A stretch of 64,000 nt of DNA, taken from positions 1-64,000 of the forward strand of contig JAGFIS010000008.1 of NCBI GenBank assembly GCA_024103425.1, given 5' to 3'. The notes beneath the pieces were generated by a model, which searched no databases, had not been told where the DNA came from, and saw nothing but the letters and a program-made list of their open reading frames with translations. Origin of the DNA: Chitinophagaceae bacterium. Its GTDB lineage: Bacteria; Bacteroidota; Bacteroidia; Chitinophagales; Chitinophagaceae. Position 1 is the first letter of the stretch. The number at the start of each line of letters is the position of its first letter. A program made the translations under genes and the position numbers. Of this stretch, positions 50,817 to 59,230 are shown piece by piece.

Positions 50817-53800
50817 TTAAGCTTCGCTATTATGTTCTCCAATAATTCTGTCTGTATTCTTAATCTTAGTCAGATAGTTTACATTGCTCAGAGTATGCAG
50901 ATGCTCTAATACATAGAACTTCCGGTCCTTCTGCTCTTTGTCTCTGATCTTAGAAACCATGCTTTCCGGATCGTTCACGTTACCAAACTGAATAGCCTCG
51001 GTCGGACAAGCCTGCATACAAGCTGTTTTTACCTCCTGATCCCTCAGCGGACGGTTCTCTTTCTTCGCATTCAGCTTGCCTTCCTGTAATCTCTGTACAC
51101 AGAAAGTACACTTCTCCATCACACCCCTTGCTCTTACTACCACATCCGGGTTGAGAACCATTCTGGTCAGGTCTGAGTTAAGATCAGTAGTGGCAGCAGA
51201 AATGATACCTCTCTGGTTGTCGGGGAAGCTGTCTGCTCCGTTCCAGTCGGCCCAGTTGAAACGACGCACCTTGTACGGGCAGTTGTTCATACAATACTTC
51301 GTACCGATACATCTATTGTAAATCATCTGATTCAGACCTTCACTGCTGTGGCTGGTTGCGGCTACCGGACAAACGTTTTCGCACGGTGCGTTATCGCACT
51401 GCTGACACATCATCGGCTGGAAGATGACGTCCGGATTCTTCGGATCGCCGGTATAGTAGCGGTCGATTCTGATCCACTGCATATCGTGGAAGCGGGCAAC
51501 CTCGTCTTTACCAACTGTTGAAATATTATTTTCTGCCACACAAGCAATTGTACAAGCAGAACAACCGATACAAGCACTTAGGTCAACACTCATACCCCAC
51601 TTAATACCCGGCTTAGCGAATGTCGGGTACAGTGTTGCATCGCGAACATAGTCCTTACCAAACTGTGCCAGCTCTTCGTCTTCCTTGTGGTGAGGCTTGC
51701 GCGGATCTTCTTTGAACTCGCTCAAAGACTGCTGTCTTACCACCGGTCTTCCCTCGGTAATGTTGTGTGTCTGTGAAAGAGCCAGTTTGAATTTCTTTCC
51801 GGTCTTTGCTACAGTACAGCCTGTGAAGTAAGAAACCGTTACTCCGTCAAACCCTGCAAGGGGATAAACATTCTTACCGGTTCCTGCTGCAGACGGCCCA
51901 ATATATTCAGCTGTCTTAGCGGGATCCTCACTCTCGCGACCATAACCTACTGCAACTGCGATCACATCAGGATGTGTACCCGGAATAATCAACACAGGCA
52001 GTTCGAGCGACTGGCCGCTAGCTTCAATCTTTACAACCGGCTTCTCGGGATGCACTTCGTATTTGTCTGCATCTCTTGGGTTGAAGATATCAATTCCCAG
52101 CAGGCTTTTACCCATTTCGGGGGAAATGATCGCGTAGTTATCCCATGTTGCTTTAGTGATGGGATCACTCATTTCCTGAAGCCATGCGTTGTTGGCCCTG
52201 CTACCGGTACCAACTGCATTATTTTGATAAAGAATAATTTCTGTTCCTTCTCCTCCCGCCTTGATCTTGGAAGCGGCCCCTTCAACATCTCCGCTGAATG
52301 AGAGCGAACCAAAACTCTCGGACGCTTCTTTCTCCATGATACCATCCTGGATGAACTTGTTATAGCCATTCTCGCCACCAAGTTTTGAAATCCAGTAGTT
52401 GCGGAAGTAAGTAACGTAATCGTCTGTGCTACCTATGAGTTTGAGGAGGGAATCTTCAAATTGCCTGGTCTTAAACAGCGGGTGAATCAGCGGCTGCATT
52501 GCGCTCACTGTTCCTTGAGATAATTCTGCATCTCCCCAGCTCTCCAACCAGTGGTTGGCGGGGATTACAAACTTGCATATCTCAGTAGTTTCATCCATTC
52601 TTTCGTTGTATGAAACCGAGAGTTTACATTTCTTGATACCGCTAACCAGTTTAGCCTTGTCGTGGTAGCTGTAAACCGGATTAACACCGTAGATAAACAG
52701 TCCGCCCACGGTTCCAGCGTTCAGATCGTTCACCAAAGTAGCCATATCAGAGTCAATTCCCTGACGGAAGTAAACCGGAGAACTCCAGTCGATGGTAGTT
52801 CCGTTAGCTCCGATAGCTTCATTGATGGCGTTTACCAGGATCTGAACATTAGGGTCATTGCTTCCGCATACCACCAATGCTGCACCGTTGTTAGCTTTCA
52901 GATCGGCAGCGGTCTTTCTGATTCCGTTGGCCAGATCTTCGTCCATACCCGATGGAGCGGTACCATTCAAAGCGCCCAGCAATGCTTTTACAACAGCACC
53001 AGTCTGAGATGGTTTGTGCATATATCTTTCATCGGCATTCGCTCCCGTCATGCTTAAGAACCCTTCAAAATGAATATGGCGGCTCATAGTCGGGTTGCTC
53101 TCAGTAATCTTCCTGCCTCTTGCGTATTGCGAAGCAAATACAACGGGATTCAACCACGAACCCAGAAAATCAGCCCCAAGGCTGACAATCACTTTTGCTT
53201 TTTCGAAATGATATGAAGGCAATGCTTTTTGTCCGTAAGAAGCCTGATTTGCCGTCAGCATACCGCTGTAAGAAACAGCATCGTACTGCACGTGACGGCT
53301 GCCCGGATATTTCTCAAGGAACTGCTTGATAATTTCTCTTCCTGTTACAGAAGTGATAGAACTTGTGAGTAATACCATCGGGCTGCTTGCTGCTGCCAAA
53401 CCATCTCCGATCGCTTTATCAACAGCTTCGAAAGTAGCCTCTTTCTTGTCTATCAGTGGGTAGCGCAGCCTGCGGGTATCATACAGATCCAGAACAGAAG
53501 CCTGCACCTGAGCTGATGTTCCTCCTCTGGTAGCGCTATAGAGTTCGTTACCTTCTATTTTAATGGGTCGGCCCTCGCGTTGCTTAACAACAACAGGAAC
53601 TGCGTCGCCATCACTTATATAGGTAGAAGCATAATAATTAGCGATACCGGGAGTGATATCATCCGGTTTGTTCAGGAAGGGGATAGCTTTATGAACGGGC
53701 ATTTCGCAGCTGGCTGCAGCAACAGCCGCAGCGGTACTGAATCCCATATATTTCAGGAAATCTCTTCTGGGTGTTTTCGCATTTATCAAGCTATCACCGG

Positions 53801-53909
53801 CAAGGTCTCCAAAAGGAAGCTCTTCCCTGAATTCATCTTTAGCAGTTATTTTGTTAGCAGCACTGTTGTTGAGCTCGCCAAAATTCTGCCAGGCTTTGTG
53901 ATTACTCAT
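50817..53909 (-). CDS. actB: Alternative complex III iron-sulfur subunit ActB
   Basis: A 1030-aa periplasmic subunit. The N-terminus carries a Tat-like signal (RRDFLKYMGFSTAAAVAAAS) followed by Cys, so it may also be lipid-modified. Residues about 60-700 resemble a molybdopterin oxidoreductase but in this family bind no molybdenum. The C-terminal 260 residues hold the ferredoxin-like clusters: CIGCSACTIAC, CQQCDNAPCENVC, CIGTKYCMNNC and CTFCVQ...CMQAC. The chain is thus a fusion of the two parts that are separate in other complex-iron-sulfur enzymes, as usual for ActB. Confidence 0.95.
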   Translation of the reverse strand: MSNHKAWQNFGELNNSAANKITAKDEFREELPFGDLAGDSLINAKTPRRDFLKYMGFSTAAAVAAASCEMPVHKAIPFLNKPDDITPGIANYYASTYISDGDAVPVVVKQREGRPIKIEGNELYSATRGGTSAQVQASVLDLYDTRRLRYPLIDKKEATFEAVDKAIGDGLAAASSPMVLLTSSITSVTGREIIKQFLEKYPGSRHVQYDAVSYSGMLTANQASYGQKALPSYHFEKAKVIVSLGADFLGSWLNPVVFASQYARGRKITESNPTMSRHIHFEGFLSMTGANADERYMHKPSQTGAVVKALLGALNGTAPSGMDEDLANGIRKTAADLKANNGAALVVCGSNDPNVQILVNAINEAIGANGTTIDWSSPVYFRQGIDSDMATLVNDLNAGTVGGLFIYGVNPVYSYHDKAKLVSGIKKCKLSVSYNERMDETTEICKFVIPANHWLESWGDAELSQGTVSAMQPLIHPLFKTRQFEDSLLKLIGSTDDYVTYFRNYWISKLGGENGYNKFIQDGIMEKEASESFGSLSFSGDVEGAASKIKAGGEGTEIILYQNNAVGTGSRANNAWLQEMSDPITKATWDNYAIISPEMGKSLLGIDIFNPRDADKYEVHPEKPVVKIEASGQSLELPVLIIPGTHPDVIAVAVGYGRESEDPAKTAEYIGPSAAGTGKNVYPLAGFDGVTVSYFTGCTVAKTGKKFKLALSQTHNITEGRPVVRQQSLSEFKEDPRKPHHKEDEELAQFGKDYVRDATLYPTFAKPGIKWGMSVDLSACIGCSACTIACVAENNISTVGKDEVARFHDMQWIRIDRYYTGDPKNPDVIFQPMMCQQCDNAPCENVCPVAATSHSSEGLNQMIYNRCIGTKYCMNNCPYKVRRFNWADWNGADSFPDNQRGIISAATTDLNSDLTRMVLNPDVVVRARGVMEKCTFCVQRLQEGKLNAKKENRPLRDQEVKTACMQACPTEAIQFGNVNDPESMVSKIRDKEQKDRKFYVLEHLHTLSNVNYLTKIKNTDRIIGEHNSEA

Positions 53910-53956
53910 ATTATAGATTCAACAAAATTATTTAGTACTAATAATGATCTTCTCAA

Positions 53957-55213
53957 TTAATAGTGACACTTGGCACAGTCTGTTCCCCCAATCTGTTCTA
54001 CTGTTACGCTGTCGTACTTGTTATTCTTTATGTCTTCGTGGAACTTCTCGTATATGCTGTAAAACTGATTACCATTGCCTTTATCGTCGTTAAACTGAAC
54101 GTTTGTTGTCCTGTGACAGTTTATGCACCACCCCATACTGAGAGAAGCAAACTGCTTTACTTCATCCATTTTCTGAACCTCACCGTGGCAGGTCTGGCAT
54201 GCAACCTGGCCTACTCTTACGTGCTGAGAGTGATTAAAGTAAACGTGATCGGGTAGGTTGTGGATTCTAATCCACTCAATCGGCTTGGCCTTTGACTCGT
54301 CATAAGTCTTGGTATCCGGATTATAACCCGCATACTGGTATAATTTTTTGATTTCTGCATTAGCATCTACTTCTGTTCCGTCTTCACGGTAGATTGGGTC
54401 TCCCGTATATTCGGTTACCGAGATATGACAGTTCATACAAACATTCACCGAAGGGATATTCGCATGCTTACCATCTTGCGCTCCTCCATGACAGTAGAGA
54501 CAGCTGATCTGGTTAACGCCTGCATGTACTTCGTGTGAGTAGAAAATCGGTTGTTCGGGTTGATAGCCTTGCTGGCGCCCTAATCCTACAGCTCCTTCTA
54601 CAAGGAAGTATCCTGCAAAAATGAAGGCTACAATTGTAAACAGCAACAGGAATGCTTTATTTCTGTAGAAGGGAACCGGCTTTTTTCCCGGGATGCCCTC
54701 CGATTCATCCGCCATTCTTCTAAGGCTGCTATTTACCTGCAATAGTATCAATGCTACTATTGCAAGTACCAGGGTCAGGAGTCCGTATAATATTGTATTA
54801 TCCGACTTCGGGGCTGCCGCGGCTGCGCCGCCGCCGCCATCGCCACCTGCCCCGGGTGCTACATAAGCATCAGCCCAGTCTAACACGGCATCGATCTCTT
54901 CGTCTGTCCAATCAGGAAAAGGAGTCATGATAGACCCATACTCTTCGTGCAACTTCTTCGCATAAGGGTCAGACTGCACCATAGTGATTGGGTTCCTGAC
55001 CCATTTGTAAACCCAGCCTTTTTCAGGTTCACGCTCACGTGCTCCTTTCAGTGGTGGACCAACATACTTTGCATCTGGCTTATGACACGATGCACAGTTA
55101 GCCTTAAAAAGAGCTTCGCCATCCTGGGCGAAGGAATTGTTCGGGGCTATCAGGAAGGTTAGAATAAAGAATACTGAAACTACCTTGATAGTGTACTTCA
55201 AAATTTGACTCAT
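53957..55213 (-). CDS. actA: Alternative complex III multiheme cytochrome ActA
   Basis: A 418-aa membrane-anchored cytochrome c. After a signal segment, an N-terminal class-I-like domain has one heme site (NCASCHKPDAKYVGPPLKGA). A Gly/Ala-rich linker and two helices follow (ILYGLLTLVLAIVALILL and FLLLFTIVAFIFAGYFLV). The C-terminal domain has five CxxCH sites: CLYCH, CMNCH, CQTCH, CINCH and CAKCH, the last 3 residues from the end. Total CxxCH count is six. It is the first gene of the act operon and hands electrons from ActB clusters towards ActE. The fused monoheme domain is worth comparing with characterised ActA proteins. Confidence 0.93.
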   Translation of the reverse strand: MSQILKYTIKVVSVFFILTFLIAPNNSFAQDGEALFKANCASCHKPDAKYVGPPLKGAREREPEKGWVYKWVRNPITMVQSDPYAKKLHEEYGSIMTPFPDWTDEEIDAVLDWADAYVAPGAGGDGGGGAAAAAPKSDNTILYGLLTLVLAIVALILLQVNSSLRRMADESEGIPGKKPVPFYRNKAFLLLFTIVAFIFAGYFLVEGAVGLGRQQGYQPEQPIFYSHEVHAGVNQISCLYCHGGAQDGKHANIPSVNVCMNCHISVTEYTGDPIYREDGTEVDANAEIKKLYQYAGYNPDTKTYDESKAKPIEWIRIHNLPDHVYFNHSQHVRVGQVACQTCHGEVQKMDEVKQFASLSMGWCINCHRTTNVQFNDDKGNGNQFYSIYEKFHEDIKNNKYDSVTVEQIGGTDCAKCHY

Positions 55214-55261
55214 ATCAATTATACCATCTTGGATTAATGGAAAGATTTTTCAAGTGTTGAG

Positions 55262-55269
55262 CAAAAATA
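55262..55269 (-). promoter_or_regulatory. -7 element of the act-cox operon
   Basis: On the minus strand TATTTTTG (55269 to 55262) matches TAnnTTTG, 49 bp before the actA ATG. The upstream TTG/TTAAC stretch could supply a weak -33 element. About 14.5 kb of genes would be transcribed from here. Confidence 0.45.
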
Positions 55270-55439
55270 AGGAAGCGTGTTGACAATATGTTAACATCCC
55301 TAAAAAAATTTTTCCCTTTATCGGTGATGAAATTCTATAAAATTTTTATATACGTCCGAAAAAACGGCCTGCTTCATACTTTCAAGAACCACAATCAGTT
55401 AAATAAACATTTTTATATATCTCATAAAATTGTCGGCCC

Positions 55440-55470
55440 TTGCAATCCGCAAAATCTGTGTAGATTGCAA
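55440..55470 (+). promoter_or_regulatory. Inverted repeat upstream of purN
   Basis: TTGCAATC (55440-55447) and GATTGCAA (55463-55470) form a perfect 8-bp inverted repeat with a 15-nt spacer, ending 19 bp before the TTG start of purN. It could be an operator or an mRNA hairpin; which is not decided by sequence. Confidence 0.4.
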
Positions 55471-55489
55471 CCTGTCAACAAATACCTAA

Positions 55490-56092
55490 TTGGCTACAGA
55501 AAAAATCAAATTCGCTGTCTTCGCCTCGGGAGCCGGTTCGAACACCCGGAAGATAATCGAATATTTTAAATCGCATGAACTAGGCGAGGTTGCGCTCGTC
55601 GTTTGTAATAATCCGAAGGCAGGAGTGTTGCAGATTGCCGAGGATGCAGGAATTCCTTCATTGCTTATCGAAAAAGATCCGTTCAAAACAACGGGTTACC
55701 TCAAAGAACTCCGCGATTATGGTATCCGGTTTATCGTCTTAGCCGGTTTTCTGTGGAAGATTCCTCCTGTCTTGATAGAGGCTTTCCCTCAAAGAATTAT
55801 CAATATTCATCCGGCCCTGTTGCCGAAGTATGGCGGAAAGGGAATGTACGGCATGGCTGTCCACAAGGCTGTTCTGGAAGCAGGAGAACAGGAAAGCGGT
55901 ATTACCATTCATTATGTAGATGAACATTACGATCATGGAGACCACATCCTGCAGGAGAAAGTAGGAGTAGATCCGCAGGACACTCCGGAGTCGCTTGCGG
56001 GTAAGATTCACGTATTAGAACACCGGTACCTGCCTGAAACCATCGAAAAAATTATCAGACACCTCATTGCAAACGAACGATCCAAAAGTTAG
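55490..56092 (+). CDS. purN: Phosphoribosylglycinamide formyltransferase
   Basis: A 200-aa GART that transfers the formyl group from 10-formyl-tetrahydrofolate in purine synthesis. Motifs: FAVFASGAGSNTRKIIEYF (phosphoribosyl binding), VLAGFLWKIPPVLIEAFPQRIINIHPALLPKYGGKGMYG with catalytic Asn-His, and SGITIHYVDEHYDHGDHILQ with catalytic Asp. The start is TTG at 55490, giving MATEKIKFAVFASG; no suitable ATG lies upstream in frame. Length is normal. Confidence 0.94.
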   Translation: MATEKIKFAVFASGAGSNTRKIIEYFKSHELGEVALVVCNNPKAGVLQIAEDAGIPSLLIEKDPFKTTGYLKELRDYGIRFIVLAGFLWKIPPVLIEAFPQRIINIHPALLPKYGGKGMYGMAVHKAVLEAGEQESGITIHYVDEHYDHGDHILQEKVGVDPQDTPESLAGKIHVLEHRYLPETIEKIIRHLIANERSKS

Positions 56093-56150
56093 CAATTCCT
56101 TTACCCCTAAATCTGCGGGTGAAGCTTTTAAAAAACTAAATTGCCGCCTG

Positions 56151-56888
56151 ATGAGGCTTTTTACTCTTCCATTATTTATTGTTCTCCTGATTCCTTTTTC
56201 GCAGGTTAAAGCCCAGACAGTGGTATCGGGGACGGTGTTCGACTCTACCCGCCTGCACGTTGTACAGGACGTATTGGTGCTTACCACCGGAGGCGAAATG
56301 ACCAGGACCGATTCATCGGGCAGCTATAAAATCACCATGAACGATAACGACAGCCTCTACTTCTTCTTTGCAGGGAAGAATACACTCAAATATGCCCTCA
56401 ATCAGATCTCCTTTCCCGATGAATTTGATATTTCGCTGCATGTAAAATCCAACTCTGCCTACAAAGTACTCCAGGAGGTAGTTGTCTTTTCTGATACCTA
56501 CAGATTCGACTCCCTGGAAAACAGGAAGCGATATGCAAAAATATTCGGCGACGATAAAAGGAAACTGGAGACTAGTATCAGTCCGGATGGAAATGTCGGA
56601 CTCGATATCGGATCTATCGTCGAGCTCTTTCAATTCCGCAAGAACAAACAACGAAGCAGCTTCCAGCAAAGATTGATCAGACAGGAGGAAGAAGGATATG
56701 TCGATTACCGTTTCAATGCACGCCTGATCAGCCGGATGACGGGCCTCACGGGTAATCATCTTGAGAATTATCGCAAGCTTTTCAGGCCTTCCTATGAGTT
56801 TGTAAGCGAGAGCTCGCTTGAAGAATTTTACAATTACATACTCGAAACTTCTTACGATTATAAGAAGGCATACGGTATCCCGAAGTAA
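56151..56888 (+). CDS. Secreted protein with CarboxypepD_reg-like domain, unknown role
   Basis: A 245-aa protein with a signal peptide (MRLFTLPLFIVLLIPFSQVKAQ). Residues about 23-105 form a beta-sandwich of the carboxypeptidase-regulatory-like type seen at the N-terminus of TonB-dependent receptors (VSGTVFDSTRLHVVQDVLVL, TRTDSSGSYKITMNDNDSLYFFFAGK). The second half is helical and charged (RKRYAKIFGDD, QQRLIRQEEEGYVDYRFNARLISRMTGL) and ends SYDYKKAYGIPK. Similar short secreted proteins occur in Bacteroidota, but no function is known to me. An upstream TTG (56067) would overlap purN and was not used. Confidence 0.7.
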   Translation: MRLFTLPLFIVLLIPFSQVKAQTVVSGTVFDSTRLHVVQDVLVLTTGGEMTRTDSSGSYKITMNDNDSLYFFFAGKNTLKYALNQISFPDEFDISLHVKSNSAYKVLQEVVVFSDTYRFDSLENRKRYAKIFGDDKRKLETSISPDGNVGLDIGSIVELFQFRKNKQRSSFQQRLIRQEEEGYVDYRFNARLISRMTGLTGNHLENYRKLFRPSYEFVSESSLEEFYNYILETSYDYKKAYGIPK

Positions 56889-56968
56889 AAGTTCTTTACC
56901 AAAATATTCCCAAATTCAAAAACCGGTGACTTACCATTCCATTTTGCGTTTTTTATCTTTACACCATC

Positions 56969-57997
56969 ATGCCCCAGCTAAACTTTAATGACAGCATCAA
57001 TTTTCTAAGTAAACTCACTCCCTATAAAGTCTGGAATGGAACTAAAGTTTTGTCCAGCTATTATCTGAGCCGGTTGGTGAAGCGCCCCATCCAGTGGGGG
57101 CTGCCGGTGTCCATCTCATTCGAGCCGACCACTTCGTGCAATCTGCGCTGCCCCGAATGCCCGAGCGGCCTCAGGCAGTTCACCCGTCCGAAAGGAATGC
57201 TCGACAACAAATTCTTCGAAAAGACTATCGACGAAATACACAAGCACCTGCTTTACCTCATCTTCTATTTTCAGGGAGAGCCCTATCTCAACAAAAACTT
57301 TTTGGATATGGTAGCCTATGCACATTCCAAAGGCATCTATACAGCTACCTCTACCAATGCCCACTACCTGACAGACGAAGTAGCCAAAAAAACAGTTGAG
57401 AGTGGATTAGACAGACTGATTATCTCCATAGACGGAACTACACAGGAGGTATATCAGCAGTATCGCCGTGGCGGAAGGCTGGACCGTGTTATCAAAGGGG
57501 CAGAGAACATTGTGAAGTGGAAGAAAGAGCTGAAGAGCAAGACTCCGTTTGTGTTCTTCCAATTCCTCGTAGTGAAACCCAACGAGCATCAGATAGAGGA
57601 TGTTATCGAACTCGGCAAGAACGTGGGAGTCGACGAAGTGCGTTTCAAAACAGCACAGGTGTACGATTACGAAAACGATCCAAATAACCTGATTCCGGAA
57701 AATAAAAAGTACAGCCGCTATAATAAAACAGAAGAAGGCAAGGCCACTCCCAAAAACAAGATGGCCAACCACTGCTGGAAGTTATGGCACGCTAATGTTA
57801 TCACCTGGGATGGAAAAGTGGTGCCTTGCTGCTTTGACAAAGATGCCACTCACAGGCTCGGAGACCTCAATAACGACTCAATGAAGGATATCTGGAATAA
57901 CGAGAACTACAAAGACTTTCGCAAAAAGCTGATGCAGTCGAGAAAGAATATCGATATCTGTGCTAACTGCAGCGAAGGGCTTGGCGTCTGGAAATAA
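56969..57997 (+). CDS. Radical SAM/SPASM domain protein
   Basis: A 342-aa radical S-adenosylmethionine enzyme. The [4Fe-4S] motif CNLRCPECPSG lies near residue 55 (PTTSCNLRCPEC). The GxxxP-like and SAM-binding strands follow (LIISIDGTTQEVYQQYRRGG). The C-terminal SPASM region carries extra Cys for auxiliary clusters: NHCWKLWHANVITWDGKVVPCCFD and DICANCSEGLGVWK. Such proteins modify peptides, sugars or other substrates. No small precursor peptide is recognisable beside it, so the substrate is unknown. Confidence 0.87.
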   Translation: MPQLNFNDSINFLSKLTPYKVWNGTKVLSSYYLSRLVKRPIQWGLPVSISFEPTTSCNLRCPECPSGLRQFTRPKGMLDNKFFEKTIDEIHKHLLYLIFYFQGEPYLNKNFLDMVAYAHSKGIYTATSTNAHYLTDEVAKKTVESGLDRLIISIDGTTQEVYQQYRRGGRLDRVIKGAENIVKWKKELKSKTPFVFFQFLVVKPNEHQIEDVIELGKNVGVDEVRFKTAQVYDYENDPNNLIPENKKYSRYNKTEEGKATPKNKMANHCWKLWHANVITWDGKVVPCCFDKDATHRLGDLNNDSMKDIWNNENYKDFRKKLMQSRKNIDICANCSEGLGVWK

Positions 57998-58087
57998 TTC
58001 TGCCCAACTTTACAGAACTATTTAGAGTCTGATGAGGTATGACCTCATTCAAAGTATTTATTTTTACCCCATAATACTTAATTGTAT

Positions 58088-59110
58088 ATGAAGGGGTTCA
58101 ACAACAATCTGAAACAGATTTCTCTCCTGCTGATTATCGTGCTGATCGGTTTTCTGATGCTGAAGCACTTCTACATCTTCCTTCCGGGGGTGCTCGGTGC
58201 GATAACACTTTACATCCTGAGCCGCGGATCATATAAATATCTAACAGTAACAAAGAAGTGGAGCAAAACCTGGACATCCCTGTTATTTATCATTGGCTAC
58301 ACCGTTATTATCTGCCTTCCGGTTTACCTGGCGGCCATGCTACTGACACCGAAACTGGTAGATCTGTTCAACAATCCGGTACCCATCATGGTGGCGATTG
58401 AGAGCATATCACAAAAAGTACATGATGCTGTTGGTTTCAAAATCTTAGATCCTGAAAACGCCAAGATAGCCATGCAGAAAATAGCAGCAAATATTCCGGC
58501 ACTGCTAACCGGCACTGCCAACTTTCTTACAAATCTGATTTTGATGTTTTTCTTTCTGTATTACATGCTCGTAAATGGCGAAAAGATGGAGAAATATCTG
58601 AACAACATATTACCACTGCGGCAGGAAAATCGCGACTTGCTGAGCAAGGAAACCTTCATGATGATTCGGGCTAACGGATTCGGTATTCCGCTGCTTGCTG
58701 TAATTCAAGGATTGGCGGCAATGTTGGGATACTACTTGTTTGGTATTACTGAGATCGGTATGTGGGCTTTCCTCACGGGTGTGGCTTCGTTGGTACCGAT
58801 GGTAGGAACAGGATTAATTTGGGTACCGCTCGCCGTGTATCTGTTTTCTACCGGACAGACATTCAATGCTATAGCCCTCGGTATCTATTCAATAATCGTA
58901 ACGGGAAATATAGATTACTTCGTAAGGTTAACACTCCTTAAAAAGGTAGGCGATGTACATCCTATCATCACCATTATCGGATTAATTATTGGCCTTAGTA
59001 TGTTTGGTTTTATCGGGCTGGTATTTGGTCCGCTGCTGATAAGTTACTTTATCGTATTAGTAAAGATCTATCGCAGTGAGTTTGCAGAAAAAAACGAAGC
59101 GGCACACTAG
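58088..59110 (+). CDS. AI-2E family transporter (PerM-like)
   Basis: A 340-aa membrane protein of the AI-2E/UPF0118 permease family, with seven to eight helices and the large loop between helices 3 and 4. Conserved parts are LIFYYMLV-like FFFLYYMLVNGEKMEKYLNNILPL, IPLLAVIQGLAAMLGYYLFGI, and the C-terminal FIGLVFGPLLISYFIVLVKIYRSEF. Substrates in this family are diverse and mostly unknown. ATG 58088 is preferred to TTG 58082. Confidence 0.88.
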   Translation: MKGFNNNLKQISLLLIIVLIGFLMLKHFYIFLPGVLGAITLYILSRGSYKYLTVTKKWSKTWTSLLFIIGYTVIICLPVYLAAMLLTPKLVDLFNNPVPIMVAIESISQKVHDAVGFKILDPENAKIAMQKIAANIPALLTGTANFLTNLILMFFFLYYMLVNGEKMEKYLNNILPLRQENRDLLSKETFMMIRANGFGIPLLAVIQGLAAMLGYYLFGITEIGMWAFLTGVASLVPMVGTGLIWVPLAVYLFSTGQTFNAIALGIYSIIVTGNIDYFVRLTLLKKVGDVHPIITIIGLIIGLSMFGFIGLVFGPLLISYFIVLVKIYRSEFAEKNEAAH

Positions 59111-59230
59111 TTACGTATAATTATCTTATTTAGTTCCTACCTTAACTCTGTCAATCAACACAGCAATCCCGTCATCAACAAAATTGGTAATTTGCATTAT
59201 ACAAAAACAAACACCCCTCAATAAACAGCT

